DNA of 64,000 bases from Sphingomonas sp. TREG-RG-20F-R18-01 (GCF_022662475.1 NZ_JAKNQQ010000011.1:1-64000), one strand, 5' to 3'. Shown: positions 32,890-41,519, numbered from the stretch's first letter. Numbers and translations: made by a program. The notes: generated from the letters alone by a model not told the origin.

Positions 32890-33870
32890 ATGGTTAGCTT
32901 TCCCGATCCGTCGTGTTCGCCCTTCCGTCTCGCTGCAGCCGCCCCGCTTGCGATCGAGAAGTTTCGTGATCCCGGCATCACTGCCAAGGGAGAAATCCGC
33001 GCAAGTGTGTCGATGGTCGGCTTGACGACCCTGTGGTTCAACACCGGCACATTGTGCAATCTGGCGTGCGCGACCTGTTATATCGAAAGCTCCCCCACCA
33101 ACGATGCACTGGTCTATCTGTCCGTCGAAGAAGTGGCTGCCTACCTGGATGAAATCGCCGATCTGAAGTTACCGACCCACGAAATTGGCCTGACTGGCGG
33201 CGAACCATTCATGAACCGCGACATCGTACCGATCCTGACGATTTGTTTGGAGCGCGGATTCTCGGTGTTGCTCCTTACGAATGCGATGCGTCCGATGCGA
33301 AGGCACGAAACCGAGTTGCTCGCACTGAAGAAGCAGTACGGCGACAGACTGATTCTGCGTGTCAGCCTCGACCATTACAGCTCTCAAGCACATGAAGCCG
33401 AGCGCGGTGCCGGGACGTGGGAAAAGGCGATCGATGGGCTCCGCTGGCTGGCGAAGAATGAGTTTCCCATTGCCGTCGCAGGGAGACAGATCGCTGGCGA
33501 GCGGCTCGACGAGGCACGGATCGGCTATGCGACGTTGTTCGCCAGCATCGGGTTGAGGCTTGATGTTACTAACCCCGATCAACTGGTGCTGTTCCCCGAA
33601 ATGGATGCAGAGGCCGATACGCCAGAGATCAGCGAAGGGTGCTGGTCGGTCCTTGGCAAGTCCCCCTCGTCGGTCATGTGCGCATCGAGCCGAATGGTGG
33701 TCAAGCGACGCGGCGCTGCCCGTCCCAGCGTCGCTGCCTGCACCTTGATCCCGTATCACCCCGGTTTCGATCTCGGAACCACACTTGCTGAGGCAAGCAG
33801 ACCTGTCGCTCTGAATCACCCTCACTGCGCGCGCTTCTGCGTTCTCGGCGGAGCGAGCTGCAGCGGTTGA
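32890..33870 (+). CDS. Radical SAM enzyme of the organoarsenic cluster
   Basis: 326 residues. The cluster-binding C-x3-C-x2-C is LCNLACATCYIE (Cys56, 60, 63), with GLTGGEPFMNRDI as the SAM-binding GGE motif. C-terminal cysteines (SVAACTLIPYHPG, HCARFCVLGGASCSG) may bind a second cluster. It does not show the ArsS/SeCys-type sequence or C-terminal domain, yet the presence of ArsM, two arsenosugar-type glycosyltransferases and an MTA phosphorylase suggests the same job: adding a 5'-deoxyadenosyl group to methylated arsenic. The tail-to-tail neighbour begins 1 bp later. Confidence 0.8.
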   Translation: MVSFPDPSCSPFRLAAAAPLAIEKFRDPGITAKGEIRASVSMVGLTTLWFNTGTLCNLACATCYIESSPTNDALVYLSVEEVAAYLDEIADLKLPTHEIGLTGGEPFMNRDIVPILTICLERGFSVLLLTNAMRPMRRHETELLALKKQYGDRLILRVSLDHYSSQAHEAERGAGTWEKAIDGLRWLAKNEFPIAVAGRQIAGERLDEARIGYATLFASIGLRLDVTNPDQLVLFPEMDAEADTPEISEGCWSVLGKSPSSVMCASSRMVVKRRGAARPSVAACTLIPYHPGFDLGTTLAEASRPVALNHPHCARFCVLGGASCSG

Positions 33871-33871
33871 G

Positions 33872-34759
33872 TTAGCCTGCGCGAGCCGCTGTCACGCGCC
33901 CGACGATAGCGTCCAGTTTCTGCAGCATAGCCGTGTCGTAGTGGCGACTGTCAGTCAGCAGGGATTGGTCGAGAACCGTGTCGATCGACGACGCTTCTCG
34001 TTGTTCCGGCAATGCGCGAGCGAACTCGACGACCAACCGCTTTGCCACCGCCGCGTTGGTCGTAAGCTGGGCGATGACGTCGCCGACTTGGACATGGGCT
34101 GTGTCGCTACGCCAGCAATCATAGTCGGTGACCATGCCGACAAGCGCATAGGGTAATTCCGCCTCTCGGGCGAGCTTGGCTTCGGGCATTCCGGTCATGC
34201 CGATTACATCGCATCCCCATTGCCGGTACAATGCGCTTTCTGCCTTCGTCGAAAACTGCGGGCCTTCCATCGCCAGGTAAGTGCCACCTTCGGTGGCATC
34301 TGCGCCCGCGGCAGTCGCAGCGTTAGCTGCGTATCGCGAAAGGCGCGGGCAAACCGGCTCAGCCATCGAGACATGCGCGACCATACCCGGGCCAAAAAAG
34401 CTCGCGTCCCGATGCACCGTGCGGTCGATAAACTGGTCGACGATCACAAAGCGCCCCGGTGCGAGCTCCTCTCGCAACGATCCCACCGAAGATATGGCGA
34501 GAATATCGGTGCAGCCGGCGCGCTTCAGCGCATCGATATTCGCGCGCGCGTTTACTGCTGTCGGGGGCAGATGGTGCCCTCGACCGTGACGCGGCAGGAA
34601 AACAAAGCGAACATGTCCTATGCGACCGCGCAACAGCTGATCGGACGGCGCCCCCCACGGCGTGCTGATATCAAGCCATTCTGGCTCTTCCAGCCCTTCG
34701 ATCGCGTATAGGCCTGATCCACCGATAATGCCGACTGTCCAAAAAGATCGTAGGGTCAT
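33872..34759 (-). CDS. mtnP: MTA phosphorylase-like purine nucleoside phosphorylase
   Basis: 295 residues from ATG 34759; longer upstream frames shadow the aquaporin gene. GIIGGSGLYAI opens the phosphate-binding region, FLPRHGRGHHLPPTAVNARANI and TYLAMEGPQFSTKAES are family signatures, and GMTGMPEAKLAREAELPYALVGMVTDYDCW is the purine site. MTAP removes adenine from 5'-methylthioadenosine. Here it may split adenine from a dimethylarsinoyl-deoxyadenosine made by the radical SAM enzyme. 10 bp after the aquaporin gene with a GGAG site. Confidence 0.85.
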   Translation of the reverse strand: MTLRSFWTVGIIGGSGLYAIEGLEEPEWLDISTPWGAPSDQLLRGRIGHVRFVFLPRHGRGHHLPPTAVNARANIDALKRAGCTDILAISSVGSLREELAPGRFVIVDQFIDRTVHRDASFFGPGMVAHVSMAEPVCPRLSRYAANAATAAGADATEGGTYLAMEGPQFSTKAESALYRQWGCDVIGMTGMPEAKLAREAELPYALVGMVTDYDCWRSDTAHVQVGDVIAQLTTNAAVAKRLVVEFARALPEQREASSIDTVLDQSLLTDSRHYDTAMLQKLDAIVGRVTAARAG

Positions 34760-34769
34760 AGTATCTCCG

Positions 34770-35456
34770 TTAAACTGGTGCATTCGGAAACAGCCAGCTT
34801 GCCACGAACGATCCCGCAATTGCGCCGGCGAGCTGTGCAAGGATGAATCCTGGGACATCGGCCGGTGCGATCCCGGCAAAGCTGTCCGACAATGACCGCG
34901 CGATCGTAATCGCCGGATTGGCGAAGCTCGTGGACGACGTGAACCAGTAGGCTGCGACGATGTACATAGCGACGGCCGCAGGGATCCCATCGGGACGGTG
35001 CTTCGCGGTTCCGACGATCGTCAGAATCAACCCGAACGTCGCGACGAACTCGCCGGTCCATTGCCCGATACCATGACGCGCCTTGATCGATGTCTCAAGG
35101 ATCGGCGCATCGAACATCAGATGCACCACCCAGACACCAAGCAGACCGCCTCCAATCTGCACCAGCACGTAGGGTACTGTATCCCACCAAGCGAGGTCGC
35201 CCCGAATGGCTGCTACCAGACTGACGGCGGGATTCATGTTCGCGCCTGAAATCGGGGCCAATATGCCGATCAGGACGAAGAGCATCGCGCCTGTTGCGAT
35301 CGTGTTCGCGAGCAGGGCTACTCCGCTATTCCCGCCAGATAAGCGTTCTGCCATAATTCCCGACCCGACCACGGCCGCGAACAGAAAAAATGACCCGAGT
35401 GCTTCCGCACTCAATCTTCGCGAGAGATTAGCAAGCAAGTCCTTCTCCTGGTTCAC
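34770..35456 (-). CDS. Aquaporin/MIP-family channel (arsenical channel candidate)
   Basis: 228 residues, six membrane helices and the two NPA half-helices: GANMNPAVSL (NPA 75-77) and SFANPAITIARS (NPA 180-182). MIP channels in ars clusters (AqpS type) let arsenite or methylated arsenicals pass. The GTG at 35456 gives the N terminus used here; a TTG six codons later has a better ribosome site (AGGAG, 6 bp upstream) and could be the real start. First gene of the aquaporin-mtnP pair. Confidence 0.85.
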   Translation of the reverse strand: MNQEKDLLANLSRRLSAEALGSFFLFAAVVGSGIMAERLSGGNSGVALLANTIATGAMLFVLIGILAPISGANMNPAVSLVAAIRGDLAWWDTVPYVLVQIGGGLLGVWVVHLMFDAPILETSIKARHGIGQWTGEFVATFGLILTIVGTAKHRPDGIPAAVAMYIVAAYWFTSSTSFANPAITIARSLSDSFAGIAPADVPGFILAQLAGAIAGSFVASWLFPNAPV

Positions 35457-35629
35457 GCCTTCGTGCTCGTCGGGGCTTGCGCAGCCTACACCGATTTCAG
35501 TCCGCCGTTACAATCGGCTATCGAGCGTCCGTTCAACACGAAGCAATCGCAGAAGAGCCCGGCCTGGACCACACGGATCGAACCGGTCGCGCGCTAGGCG
35601 GCGCCGATCGGATCGGTATACCTGACACC

Positions 35630-36262
35630 ATGTGTAACCGTGCCCGCATGTCGAATGAGCCCGAGACCCTTTGGGGATCGGCCGCGAAATTGTTTATCGA
35701 GCGGCCTCGCGACAACCGGTTCGATCCGCGCGAGCTGCGGCCCAAGAGCCGCAACTATGTGATCCGCGAAGAGGGTAGGGAACGCGCCTGGGACGTGATG
35801 TCCTGGGACGTGCTTGGCGGGAAGGCGGCATGGCCGATGACCAACGTGCGCCAGCTCGGGCTTTCGCAATGGCGCAGGCTGGCAGAGAAGCCGGAGAACC
35901 GCTGCCTCGTGCCGCTGACCGAGTTTTGCGAGTTCACGCCTGACAAGCATGACCTCGGCGACGGCAAACCACCGCTGAAAGGCGAGATGTGGTTCGGGGT
36001 GACCGATCAGCCGGTGTTCGCGGTCGCGGGGTTCTGGCAGCGCGCGGAGGGCGGAAATGGCTTTACGATGGTGACGTGCGACCCGAACACGCTCGTTGCA
36101 CCGATCCATCCTAAGGCGATGATTACGATCCTGGAGCCAGAGGACGTCGATACCTGGCTGCGCGGCAGCTATGATGAGATCGTCGCCCTGCAGAAGCCTT
36201 ACGACGCCACCAAGATGACCGTGCGCGGGCCGATCTTTCCGACCAGGCGCGACCAGCGCTAG
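35630..36262 (+). CDS. SRAP domain protein (HMCES/YedK-like)
   Basis: 210 residues from ATG 35630, so that Cys2 (MCNRAR) becomes the N-terminal nucleophile that SRAP proteins use to crosslink abasic sites in single-stranded DNA. The family motifs RCLVPLTEFCEF, FAVAGFW and the late His in APIHPKAMITIL are present. Plasmid copies may protect the incoming single strand during conjugation. It marks the right border of the arsenic cargo. Confidence 0.88.
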   Translation: MCNRARMSNEPETLWGSAAKLFIERPRDNRFDPRELRPKSRNYVIREEGRERAWDVMSWDVLGGKAAWPMTNVRQLGLSQWRRLAEKPENRCLVPLTEFCEFTPDKHDLGDGKPPLKGEMWFGVTDQPVFAVAGFWQRAEGGNGFTMVTCDPNTLVAPIHPKAMITILEPEDVDTWLRGSYDEIVALQKPYDATKMTVRGPIFPTRRDQR

Positions 36263-36275
36263 TCACCGCGGATCG

Positions 36276-37568
36276 CTAGCGGCTCCGGTCTTTGTTGGGG
36301 GGGGCAGGCAATACGATGTGGTCGGGCGAGTGACCGATCTCGGTATCCAGGGAGCTCCCCATCTTGATGCGCTCGGCAACGAGGTGGCGGGTCGATTCTG
36401 CGATCGTACCGACCGTGCGAACACTTTCTCCACGCTCGCGGGCCGTCTTCATTGCGGCGTCGACGATTGCCTGAGCGGGGGCGAGGCGCGGGTCGGCGTT
36501 GTTCCGCTCGGCGGTGTTTTTCAAGAACTCCGCCGCTAGCCGTTCCTGACCCGGCGCGTGGCCTGGGGGCAGGATGGGTCGTTCGAGCGAGCGAACGGCA
36601 CGCTGAAGATGCCCGGGCTGCTGAGAATTGATCTGGACGCCGAGCGCGGCCCCGATTTCACGGACGCGCTGGAGCGGGGTCTGCTGGGCATTGATGACGG
36701 CATCGACCTGACGGACGCCGAGATAGGTGAGCAGGTGCGATTGGTAGACCGGTCCTTTGGCGTGCCGAACATAGGCAAGTTCGGTGCGCGCGTTCGCGAT
36801 CTCGGTGGACGATGCACCCTCTTTGATGAGCCCGCGCAACCGGTCGGCCGCCTGCTGGCGGGCGGCCGGTAGGTAACGCTCGAGCTCCTCGCGGGCTTTG
36901 CCCAAGGTCACACGGTAGCGTTGGCCCTCCGGCGGGGCTCGCTGGGGGAGCATGGCCATTCCGGCAGGACCGACGCGCGCCTCGGGGGCAAGGTCGCGCC
37001 GGACTGCCGCAGCAGCGAGGACAGCCGCCATGCCGCGATGATCGCCGGTGAGAAAGCCGTGGCGCGATGCGTCCATCCAGGCGGTCTTGTCGATCGACGC
37101 GATGCGGATCGGGTGTCCGGCGTCACGCGCCAGCTGCGCTGCGTGCTGGCGCATCGTCCGGCCGTTACCCTCGCGGAAGGGATGGACGGCGTTCATCTCG
37201 TTGATGTGGTTGCCGAGCCGGTCGAAGAACTCGTCACGCGAGAGGCCCCGAAAGTTGTTCTTCGTCGCCATGTCGGCGAACAGCTTGTCCATTTCGCGGG
37301 CGATATAGGGCACGTGCGCGAAGCTGGAGCCGCCCTTGGCGATGTTGACGGTCCGGTCCCGGCCCGCCCAGTCGTAGAGATCCTGGAACAGGTGCTTGTG
37401 CAGGGCGCGATAGCCATCGGCCGTGGCCGGGAAAGACAGGCGCGCGGCCTCTGCGCCGCGCGCCAGCGTAAAGCGCCTCTCGGCTGCGACGAGCGACTGT
37501 TCGTCCGCGATGCCGAGCCGGTTCCGGAGCGTGTCGGTCCCCGGATAGGTATAGGGATCGCTGGCCAA
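36276..37568 (-). CDS. fic: Fic-domain toxin/effector with long C-terminal extension
   Basis: 430 residues from a TTG at 37568, two bases after the antitoxin stop; upstream frame is the antitoxin's shadow. The Fic core is complete: HPFREGNGRTMR at 129-140, with SSFAHVPYIAREM as the flap. Fic enzymes transfer AMP to target proteins. Residues about 220-430 form a helical, charged extension that could be a secretion or targeting domain, as in the plasmid-borne VbhT of Bartonella, but I cannot confirm a BID domain. Forms a toxin-antitoxin pair with the gene upstream. Confidence 0.85.
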   Translation of the reverse strand: MASDPYTYPGTDTLRNRLGIADEQSLVAAERRFTLARGAEAARLSFPATADGYRALHKHLFQDLYDWAGRDRTVNIAKGGSSFAHVPYIAREMDKLFADMATKNNFRGLSRDEFFDRLGNHINEMNAVHPFREGNGRTMRQHAAQLARDAGHPIRIASIDKTAWMDASRHGFLTGDHRGMAAVLAAAAVRRDLAPEARVGPAGMAMLPQRAPPEGQRYRVTLGKAREELERYLPAARQQAADRLRGLIKEGASSTEIANARTELAYVRHAKGPVYQSHLLTYLGVRQVDAVINAQQTPLQRVREIGAALGVQINSQQPGHLQRAVRSLERPILPPGHAPGQERLAAEFLKNTAERNNADPRLAPAQAIVDAAMKTARERGESVRTVGTIAESTRHLVAERIKMGSSLDTEIGHSPDHIVLPAPPNKDRSR

Positions 37569-37570
37569 GG

Positions 37571-37828
37571 TCAGGCAGCGATCTGATGGGTTCCGGTCTT
37601 GTAGAGACTGAGGATGATCGAGGGCATGAGGGAAGGCGGCACGCCTTCCTCGAGCATCATGGCGAACATCTCGTCTTCGTTGGCGGTGGGCGTCATGTCC
37701 TCGATGACGAGGTTGGCGCGCGCCTCCTCGACGTCCTCGCGCCAAAGCGCCACCTGCTCCGGGGTGCCGCGCTCGAAGTCCATCGAGCGGATGCGCTCGC
37801 GCAGCGTGTCGAGTTCGATCTGGGTCAT
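37571..37828 (-). CDS. VbhA-like antitoxin of the Fic protein
   Basis: 85 residues from ATG 37828. The segment MDFERGTPEQVALW ... ARANLVIEDMTPTANEDEMFAMMLEEG aligns with VbhA antitoxins, in which S/T-x3-E-G/N inserts a Glu into the Fic active site. Here the motif reads N-L-V-I-E-D: the key Glu is kept, the flanking residues differ. Ends two bases before the Fic TTG, so the pair is tightly coupled. Confidence 0.72.
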   Translation of the reverse strand: MTQIELDTLRERIRSMDFERGTPEQVALWREDVEEARANLVIEDMTPTANEDEMFAMMLEEGVPPSLMPSIILSLYKTGTHQIAA

Positions 37829-37955
37829 CGCGTCATCCTTTCCGTGTTGGATACTACGCTCACCGCCGCGATTCCTCAATAAATCACTTGGCTCCTCGCC
37901 TTTCGGATGGGACGATCCGCACTCTCGCAAGCGCGGATCGTCCGCGTCGCGACCA

Positions 37956-38342
37956 TCAATACTCGCCTGCCAGCATGATGGTCAGCACGCGTTTGGTCTG
38001 CTGCTCGTCCCACGGCGCTTCGCTGCCGAACGTGAGGCTGGGATCGTAATAGTCGATCTTCCAGAAAACCGTCTCCGAAATGGCATACTCGTCGTTCGGC
38101 CGATGCTGTGTCCAGCGGCTGCCGGCGAGCTGATAGATCGCGCCGAAATCATGCTCGCCATAGGGGTCATTGTCGCAATCGAAGTCGGTGAACCCGACGA
38201 TTGCCGCGAGGGCGGCGAGGCGATCCGCGTCGGGTAGGGCATGGAAGCCCATGGTCACGTTGGCGATGGATGCGGTGCCGGGGAACTGACGTGCTGCGTC
38301 GTTCAGTCTCCGGATGGTGTCGAGCTGCTCGGGGGTGTGCAT
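37956..38342 (-). CDS. DUF3768 protein
   Basis: 128 residues from ATG 38342: RRLNDAARQFPGTASIANVTMGFHALP, then DFDCDNDPYGEHDFGAI, ETVFWKIDYYD and RVLTIMLAGEY, which is the DUF3768 pattern common on alphaproteobacterial conjugative plasmids. Function unknown. Copy A of the structured repeat lies directly upstream. Confidence 0.78.
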   Translation of the reverse strand: MHTPEQLDTIRRLNDAARQFPGTASIANVTMGFHALPDADRLAALAAIVGFTDFDCDNDPYGEHDFGAIYQLAGSRWTQHRPNDEYAISETVFWKIDYYDPSLTFGSEAPWDEQQTKRVLTIMLAGEY

Positions 38343-38393
38343 GATTGATCCTCCTTCTGGCATGGGCCGCAAGGCCGCTCGGCCTCACGGCCC

Positions 38394-38580
38394 TGCCTGT
38401 CCGGCGAGGACGGGATGGGGAGGGGGAGCGAGAATCTTGTCGCTGGCGCGGGCGAGCCGCCCTAGCGCGGCCGGTGCCCTCGGCGCCGGGTGCCGCGCTC
38501 GGCGGATTACACGGGCGGCACGATTGTCGTTCGGGAACGAAAGGGCGGCGCCCTTGGCGTTCCCCGCGGCGAAGCCGCCA
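38394..38580 (-). repeat. Structured upstream repeat, copy A
   Basis: One of three related blocks upstream of minus-strand genes. Shared features on the plus strand: CCGGCGAGGA-CGGGATGGGG, a CCGGTGCC/GGCGCCGG stem (38471-38489), TCGTTCGGGAACGA (38527-38540), and AAGGGC/GCCCTT nested inside GGGAAC/GTTCCC. The first stem differs from copies B and C by a compensating A-T to G-C pair. Probable leader or promoter element of the DUF3768 gene. Confidence 0.65.
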
Positions 38581-38671
38581 TCGAATGAGCGTCCGCCCCG
38601 GCGGTCATTACGGAGCCGGTCGCCAATCGGAGATCGCGCGGCTATCCAGGCGCTCTGATAGGGAGAACACC

Positions 38672-38947
38672 ATGAACAATGCCGAACTTGCCGAGACGCT
38701 GGTTGCGAACCACAATCTGAGCAAAGCCGATGCCCGCAAGGTCGTGGACGATCTGATGGCCGCGATCGTCTCGGCCGCAGCTAAGGGCGAAGAAGTGTCC
38801 TTATCCGGTTTCGGCAAGTTCAAGATCAAGGACAGCCCGGCACGCGAAGGGCGCAATCCTTCGAACGGCGAGACAATTCAGATCGCCGCCTCCAAGAAGC
38901 TGACGTTCGTCCCCGCCAAAGCGGTCAAGGATGCCCTGAACGGCTGA
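38672..38947 (+). CDS. HU-family nucleoid protein
   Basis: 91 residues, a typical HU/IHF fold: MNNAELAETLVANHNLSKADARKVVDDLM, GEEVSLSGFGKFKIK, PAREGRNPSNGETIQIAASKKLTFVPAKAVKDALNG. Binds and bends DNA without strict specificity, and may assist oriT, origin or partition complexes. ATG at 38672 with GGGAGAA before it. Divergent from the DUF3768 gene across repeat A. Confidence 0.92.
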   Translation: MNNAELAETLVANHNLSKADARKVVDDLMAAIVSAAAKGEEVSLSGFGKFKIKDSPAREGRNPSNGETIQIAASKKLTFVPAKAVKDALNG

Positions 38948-39038
38948 GCCGAGCGTGGCTGCGCGATCCGCGCAGCCACCTTAACGAACACGCGATTTTC
39001 TGCTTTCGTTCTCGGCGCCGTTGATTCAGAATCCGGCG

Positions 39039-39515
39039 ATGCCGATCATGCCGGAACATCGCTGGCTCTACCCGATCGATTGGCCCGAGCTGTCTCGGCT
39101 GATCCGGTTCTGCCGCGCCAAGGGTCGGTGCGAGCATTGCCGGCGTCCGCATGGCGCCCGCGTCTTCCACCTCGGCGACGGTCGCTGGTGGGACACCGAT
39201 CACCGGCATTGGCGGGACGGGAGGGGACGGCGCATCCGCGTACCGGATCGCGATGTCGCGGCGATCGTCCGCACCACGCGGGTGTATATCGCGTGCGCGC
39301 ATCTGAACCACGATCCCGGCGACAACGCGCCGCGCAACCTCGCCGCGCTTTGCCAGCGATGCCACATGATGCACGATGCTGCCGAGCATCGGCGCCGGCG
39401 CTGGCTCAACGCCTATCGGCGCCGCGCATTGGGCGATCTGCTCGCAAAACTCGATCGACTACCGCCCCTGACTGCGGCCGAAGCGGGATTCTCCCGCCCG
39501 TTGCGCCTTTCGTGA
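39039..39515 (+). CDS. HNH endonuclease-like protein
   Basis: 158 residues from ATG 39039 (a TTG at 39021 is the alternative). Zinc ligands CEHCRRPHG and CQRCHMMHD flank the catalytic region CAHLNHDPGDNAPRNL (His-Asn), the HNH fold of DNA nickases and homing-type enzymes. Very Arg-rich. Often found on sphingomonad plasmids; target unknown. Confidence 0.78.
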   Translation: MPIMPEHRWLYPIDWPELSRLIRFCRAKGRCEHCRRPHGARVFHLGDGRWWDTDHRHWRDGRGRRIRVPDRDVAAIVRTTRVYIACAHLNHDPGDNAPRNLAALCQRCHMMHDAAEHRRRRWLNAYRRRALGDLLAKLDRLPPLTAAEAGFSRPLRLS

Positions 39516-39524
39516 AGTCGCTAC

Positions 39525-39605
39525 GGCGCCGCCCGGCCTTGGTCGGGCGGCGCCCGCGGGCCTGAAAGGGCAGCGGGCGCGCCAGTCCGCCAGGGCTGGC
39601 GCGCC
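39525..39605. terminator. Two GC-rich hairpins between convergent genes
   Basis: Stem 1: an 11-bp perfect pair, 39525-39535 with 39544-39554, 8-base loop. Stem 2: a 10-bp perfect pair GGCGCGCCAG (39576-39585) / CTGGCGCGCC (39596-39605). They lie between the HNH gene and the convergent ParB-like gene. Neither has a T run, so I suggest a bidirectional terminator with caution. Confidence 0.5.
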
Positions 39606-39680
39606 GGCGACGGGGGCCGCTGCTCACGCGATACGGAGAAGAGATTGGGGTCCGATTGTCACCGGACCCCGATCCTGCGT

Positions 39681-41519
39681 TTATGCCATCTGGTCGTCCA
39701 TCATGTCCTCGTGCTCGATGTCATCGGCATCCGCCTCGGAGTCGAAGCCATCGGCATCAACCTCGCTGCGGTCGAACGCGCCGATCTTCATCGGGGCGGG
39801 AAGCCAACCGGCGGGCAACCGCTCGGACACGTTGACAGCAAGATCGGCCTTTTTCTTGATGGTCGAGCAATTTTCCGCGCTGGCCGCACCTACCTCGTCG
39901 CGCAGCAAGTCGATCAGGGCAGCGCGGCGCATCTTGTCGAACAGCCCGATAGGGGCGGTCCAGCGTGCGGCGATGTTCACACCGCTCGCGCGTGCGATCT
40001 GCTCGAAATGGTGGTGGCGCTGGCCGGGAGCACCGCCCGCGAACACCGTGCCGTCGACCATCATCGCGACAAGCCCGGCGAGCAACGCCATCTTGTCATC
40101 GCTCGCCATGCCCCGAATTGCCTCGAACCGACCTTCGGTCGGGATCGACGCGAAGCGTGTCGCCATCGCGTCCTCGACGGCAAGAACGTCGCTGGTCGCC
40201 ATCAACTCGTCCGGAACGTCGGTGGTGACGGTCTTGGCCTGAACCTCCAACGCCATCTGGAAGCTGTGCGCGCCGTGGAGCAATTGGCCTGCAAGGGTGT
40301 CGAGCATGATGTCGAGCGCCAGTGCCGGGTCGGCCGCAACCGCCTCCTGCACGATCCGCGTCTTGATGCGCGTGAGGTCGGCGAACAGGCTGTTGGCGTA
40401 GAGCGGCGTCGGGCCGTCACGGGTCGTCTTGGGCTTGGGTTCGGCCTTCGCCCGGTAGAAGCTCTTGCCGAGCGATCCGTCGCGCGACACCCAGAGCGCC
40501 ACGCCGCCTACGGCCACCTGCTCGCGGGTAAAGGCGCGCAAGCCCTCGGTGATCGCGTCGCGCTCGTCGGACAGCGGCTCGATCCGTTCGCTGTCTTCGC
40601 CCTCGGCCTGTGCGATGGCGTCGATCTCGGCATCGATGGCGGCAAGCCGCTCCGCTTCGGCTTCGGTCGGCTCGCGGGTGGCGGGGTACATGCTGCCCTT
40701 CATGTAGAGGTCGTAAGGGCGTTCCGGTTCGGCGCGGACCTCGTGCCACCCGACGGCGCGATACTCGTCTGCGAGTGTGTCCAGCTTCTCTTCTGCCAGT
40801 TCCTGCACAAGCTCGGGCTGGTCGGCAAAGCCCTCCGATCCTTCGGAGAACAGGTCCACGGTGACGGTGCCGCCCTTGGCCTCGTAGGCTTCCCGCCCGA
40901 CAAACAGGAACGCGCCGCTGGTGGTGTCCACCTTCTCGGTGGTGAGCATCCGGCGGATGGTGTGGGCTTGGCCGTTCGCCGCCTTGCAGACCTTCACTTG
41001 AGTGTCGTGATCGTCGGTGAGGGTGAGCGCGCGCGCCGCCTCAAGGCTCAACTGGTCCTTGGCGATCAGGTCGATCAGCGCCGGGGCAAGCGCGGACAGG
41101 CGGAGCATCTTGTAGACGAAGCTGACCGCCTGACCGAACCGGGCGGCAATGTCCTCGGCGTCCATCCCTGTGTCGCGGAGGGCCGCGAAGGCACGGATGC
41201 TGTCGGCGGGGTGCATATCCTCGCGCTGGAAGTTCTCGGCCAGCGACAATTCAATGGCTTCTTCCTTGGTCCGCAACTCGACCGGGAAAGTATCGCTGCT
41301 CTTGATCCGCTTGCGCTTCCCGAGGATTTTGAGCGCACGATAGCGCCGCCCTCCGGCGAAGACCCACAACAGTCCATCGTCCTCATAGGCGACGAGGTTC
41401 TGCAACAGGCCATGTGCCTCGATGTCGTCGGCCATCGCCTCGACGGCAGATGGTTTCACGCGGCGCTGGTTGAGCGGGGAAAGGCGAAGCTGGGCGAGCT
41501 TGGGATGGATGATAGCCAT
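39681..41519 (-). CDS. Large ParB/RepB/Spo0J-type plasmid protein
   Basis: 612 residues. The N-terminal ParB domain is clear (SPLNQRRVKPSAVEAMADDIEAHGLLQNLV, AGGRRYRAL, ELSLAENFQREDMHPADSI), with an HTH about residues 125-150 (AEDIAARFGQAVSFVYKMLRL). A long helical region and an acidic tail (DADGFDSEADADDIEHEDMMDD) follow. No ParA is adjacent, so it is not the partition ParB. Such proteins are frequent in conjugative plasmid accessory regions, and a nuclease or gene-regulation role has been suggested for relatives. Confidence 0.82.
   Translation of the reverse strand: MAIIHPKLAQLRLSPLNQRRVKPSAVEAMADDIEAHGLLQNLVAYEDDGLLWVFAGGRRYRALKILGKRKRIKSSDTFPVELRTKEEAIELSLAENFQREDMHPADSIRAFAALRDTGMDAEDIAARFGQAVSFVYKMLRLSALAPALIDLIAKDQLSLEAARALTLTDDHDTQVKVCKAANGQAHTIRRMLTTEKVDTTSGAFLFVGREAYEAKGGTVTVDLFSEGSEGFADQPELVQELAEEKLDTLADEYRAVGWHEVRAEPERPYDLYMKGSMYPATREPTEAEAERLAAIDAEIDAIAQAEGEDSERIEPLSDERDAITEGLRAFTREQVAVGGVALWVSRDGSLGKSFYRAKAEPKPKTTRDGPTPLYANSLFADLTRIKTRIVQEAVAADPALALDIMLDTLAGQLLHGAHSFQMALEVQAKTVTTDVPDELMATSDVLAVEDAMATRFASIPTEGRFEAIRGMASDDKMALLAGLVAMMVDGTVFAGGAPGQRHHHFEQIARASGVNIAARWTAPIGLFDKMRRAALIDLLRDEVGAASAENCSTIKKKADLAVNVSERLPAGWLPAPMKIGAFDRSEVDADGFDSEADADDIEHEDMMDDQMA

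Noticed and set aside
37569..37745. N-terminal extension of the Fic frame
   Set aside because: It overlaps the antitoxin gene in another frame and has Arg-rich shadow composition; TTG 37568 follows the antitoxin stop directly.
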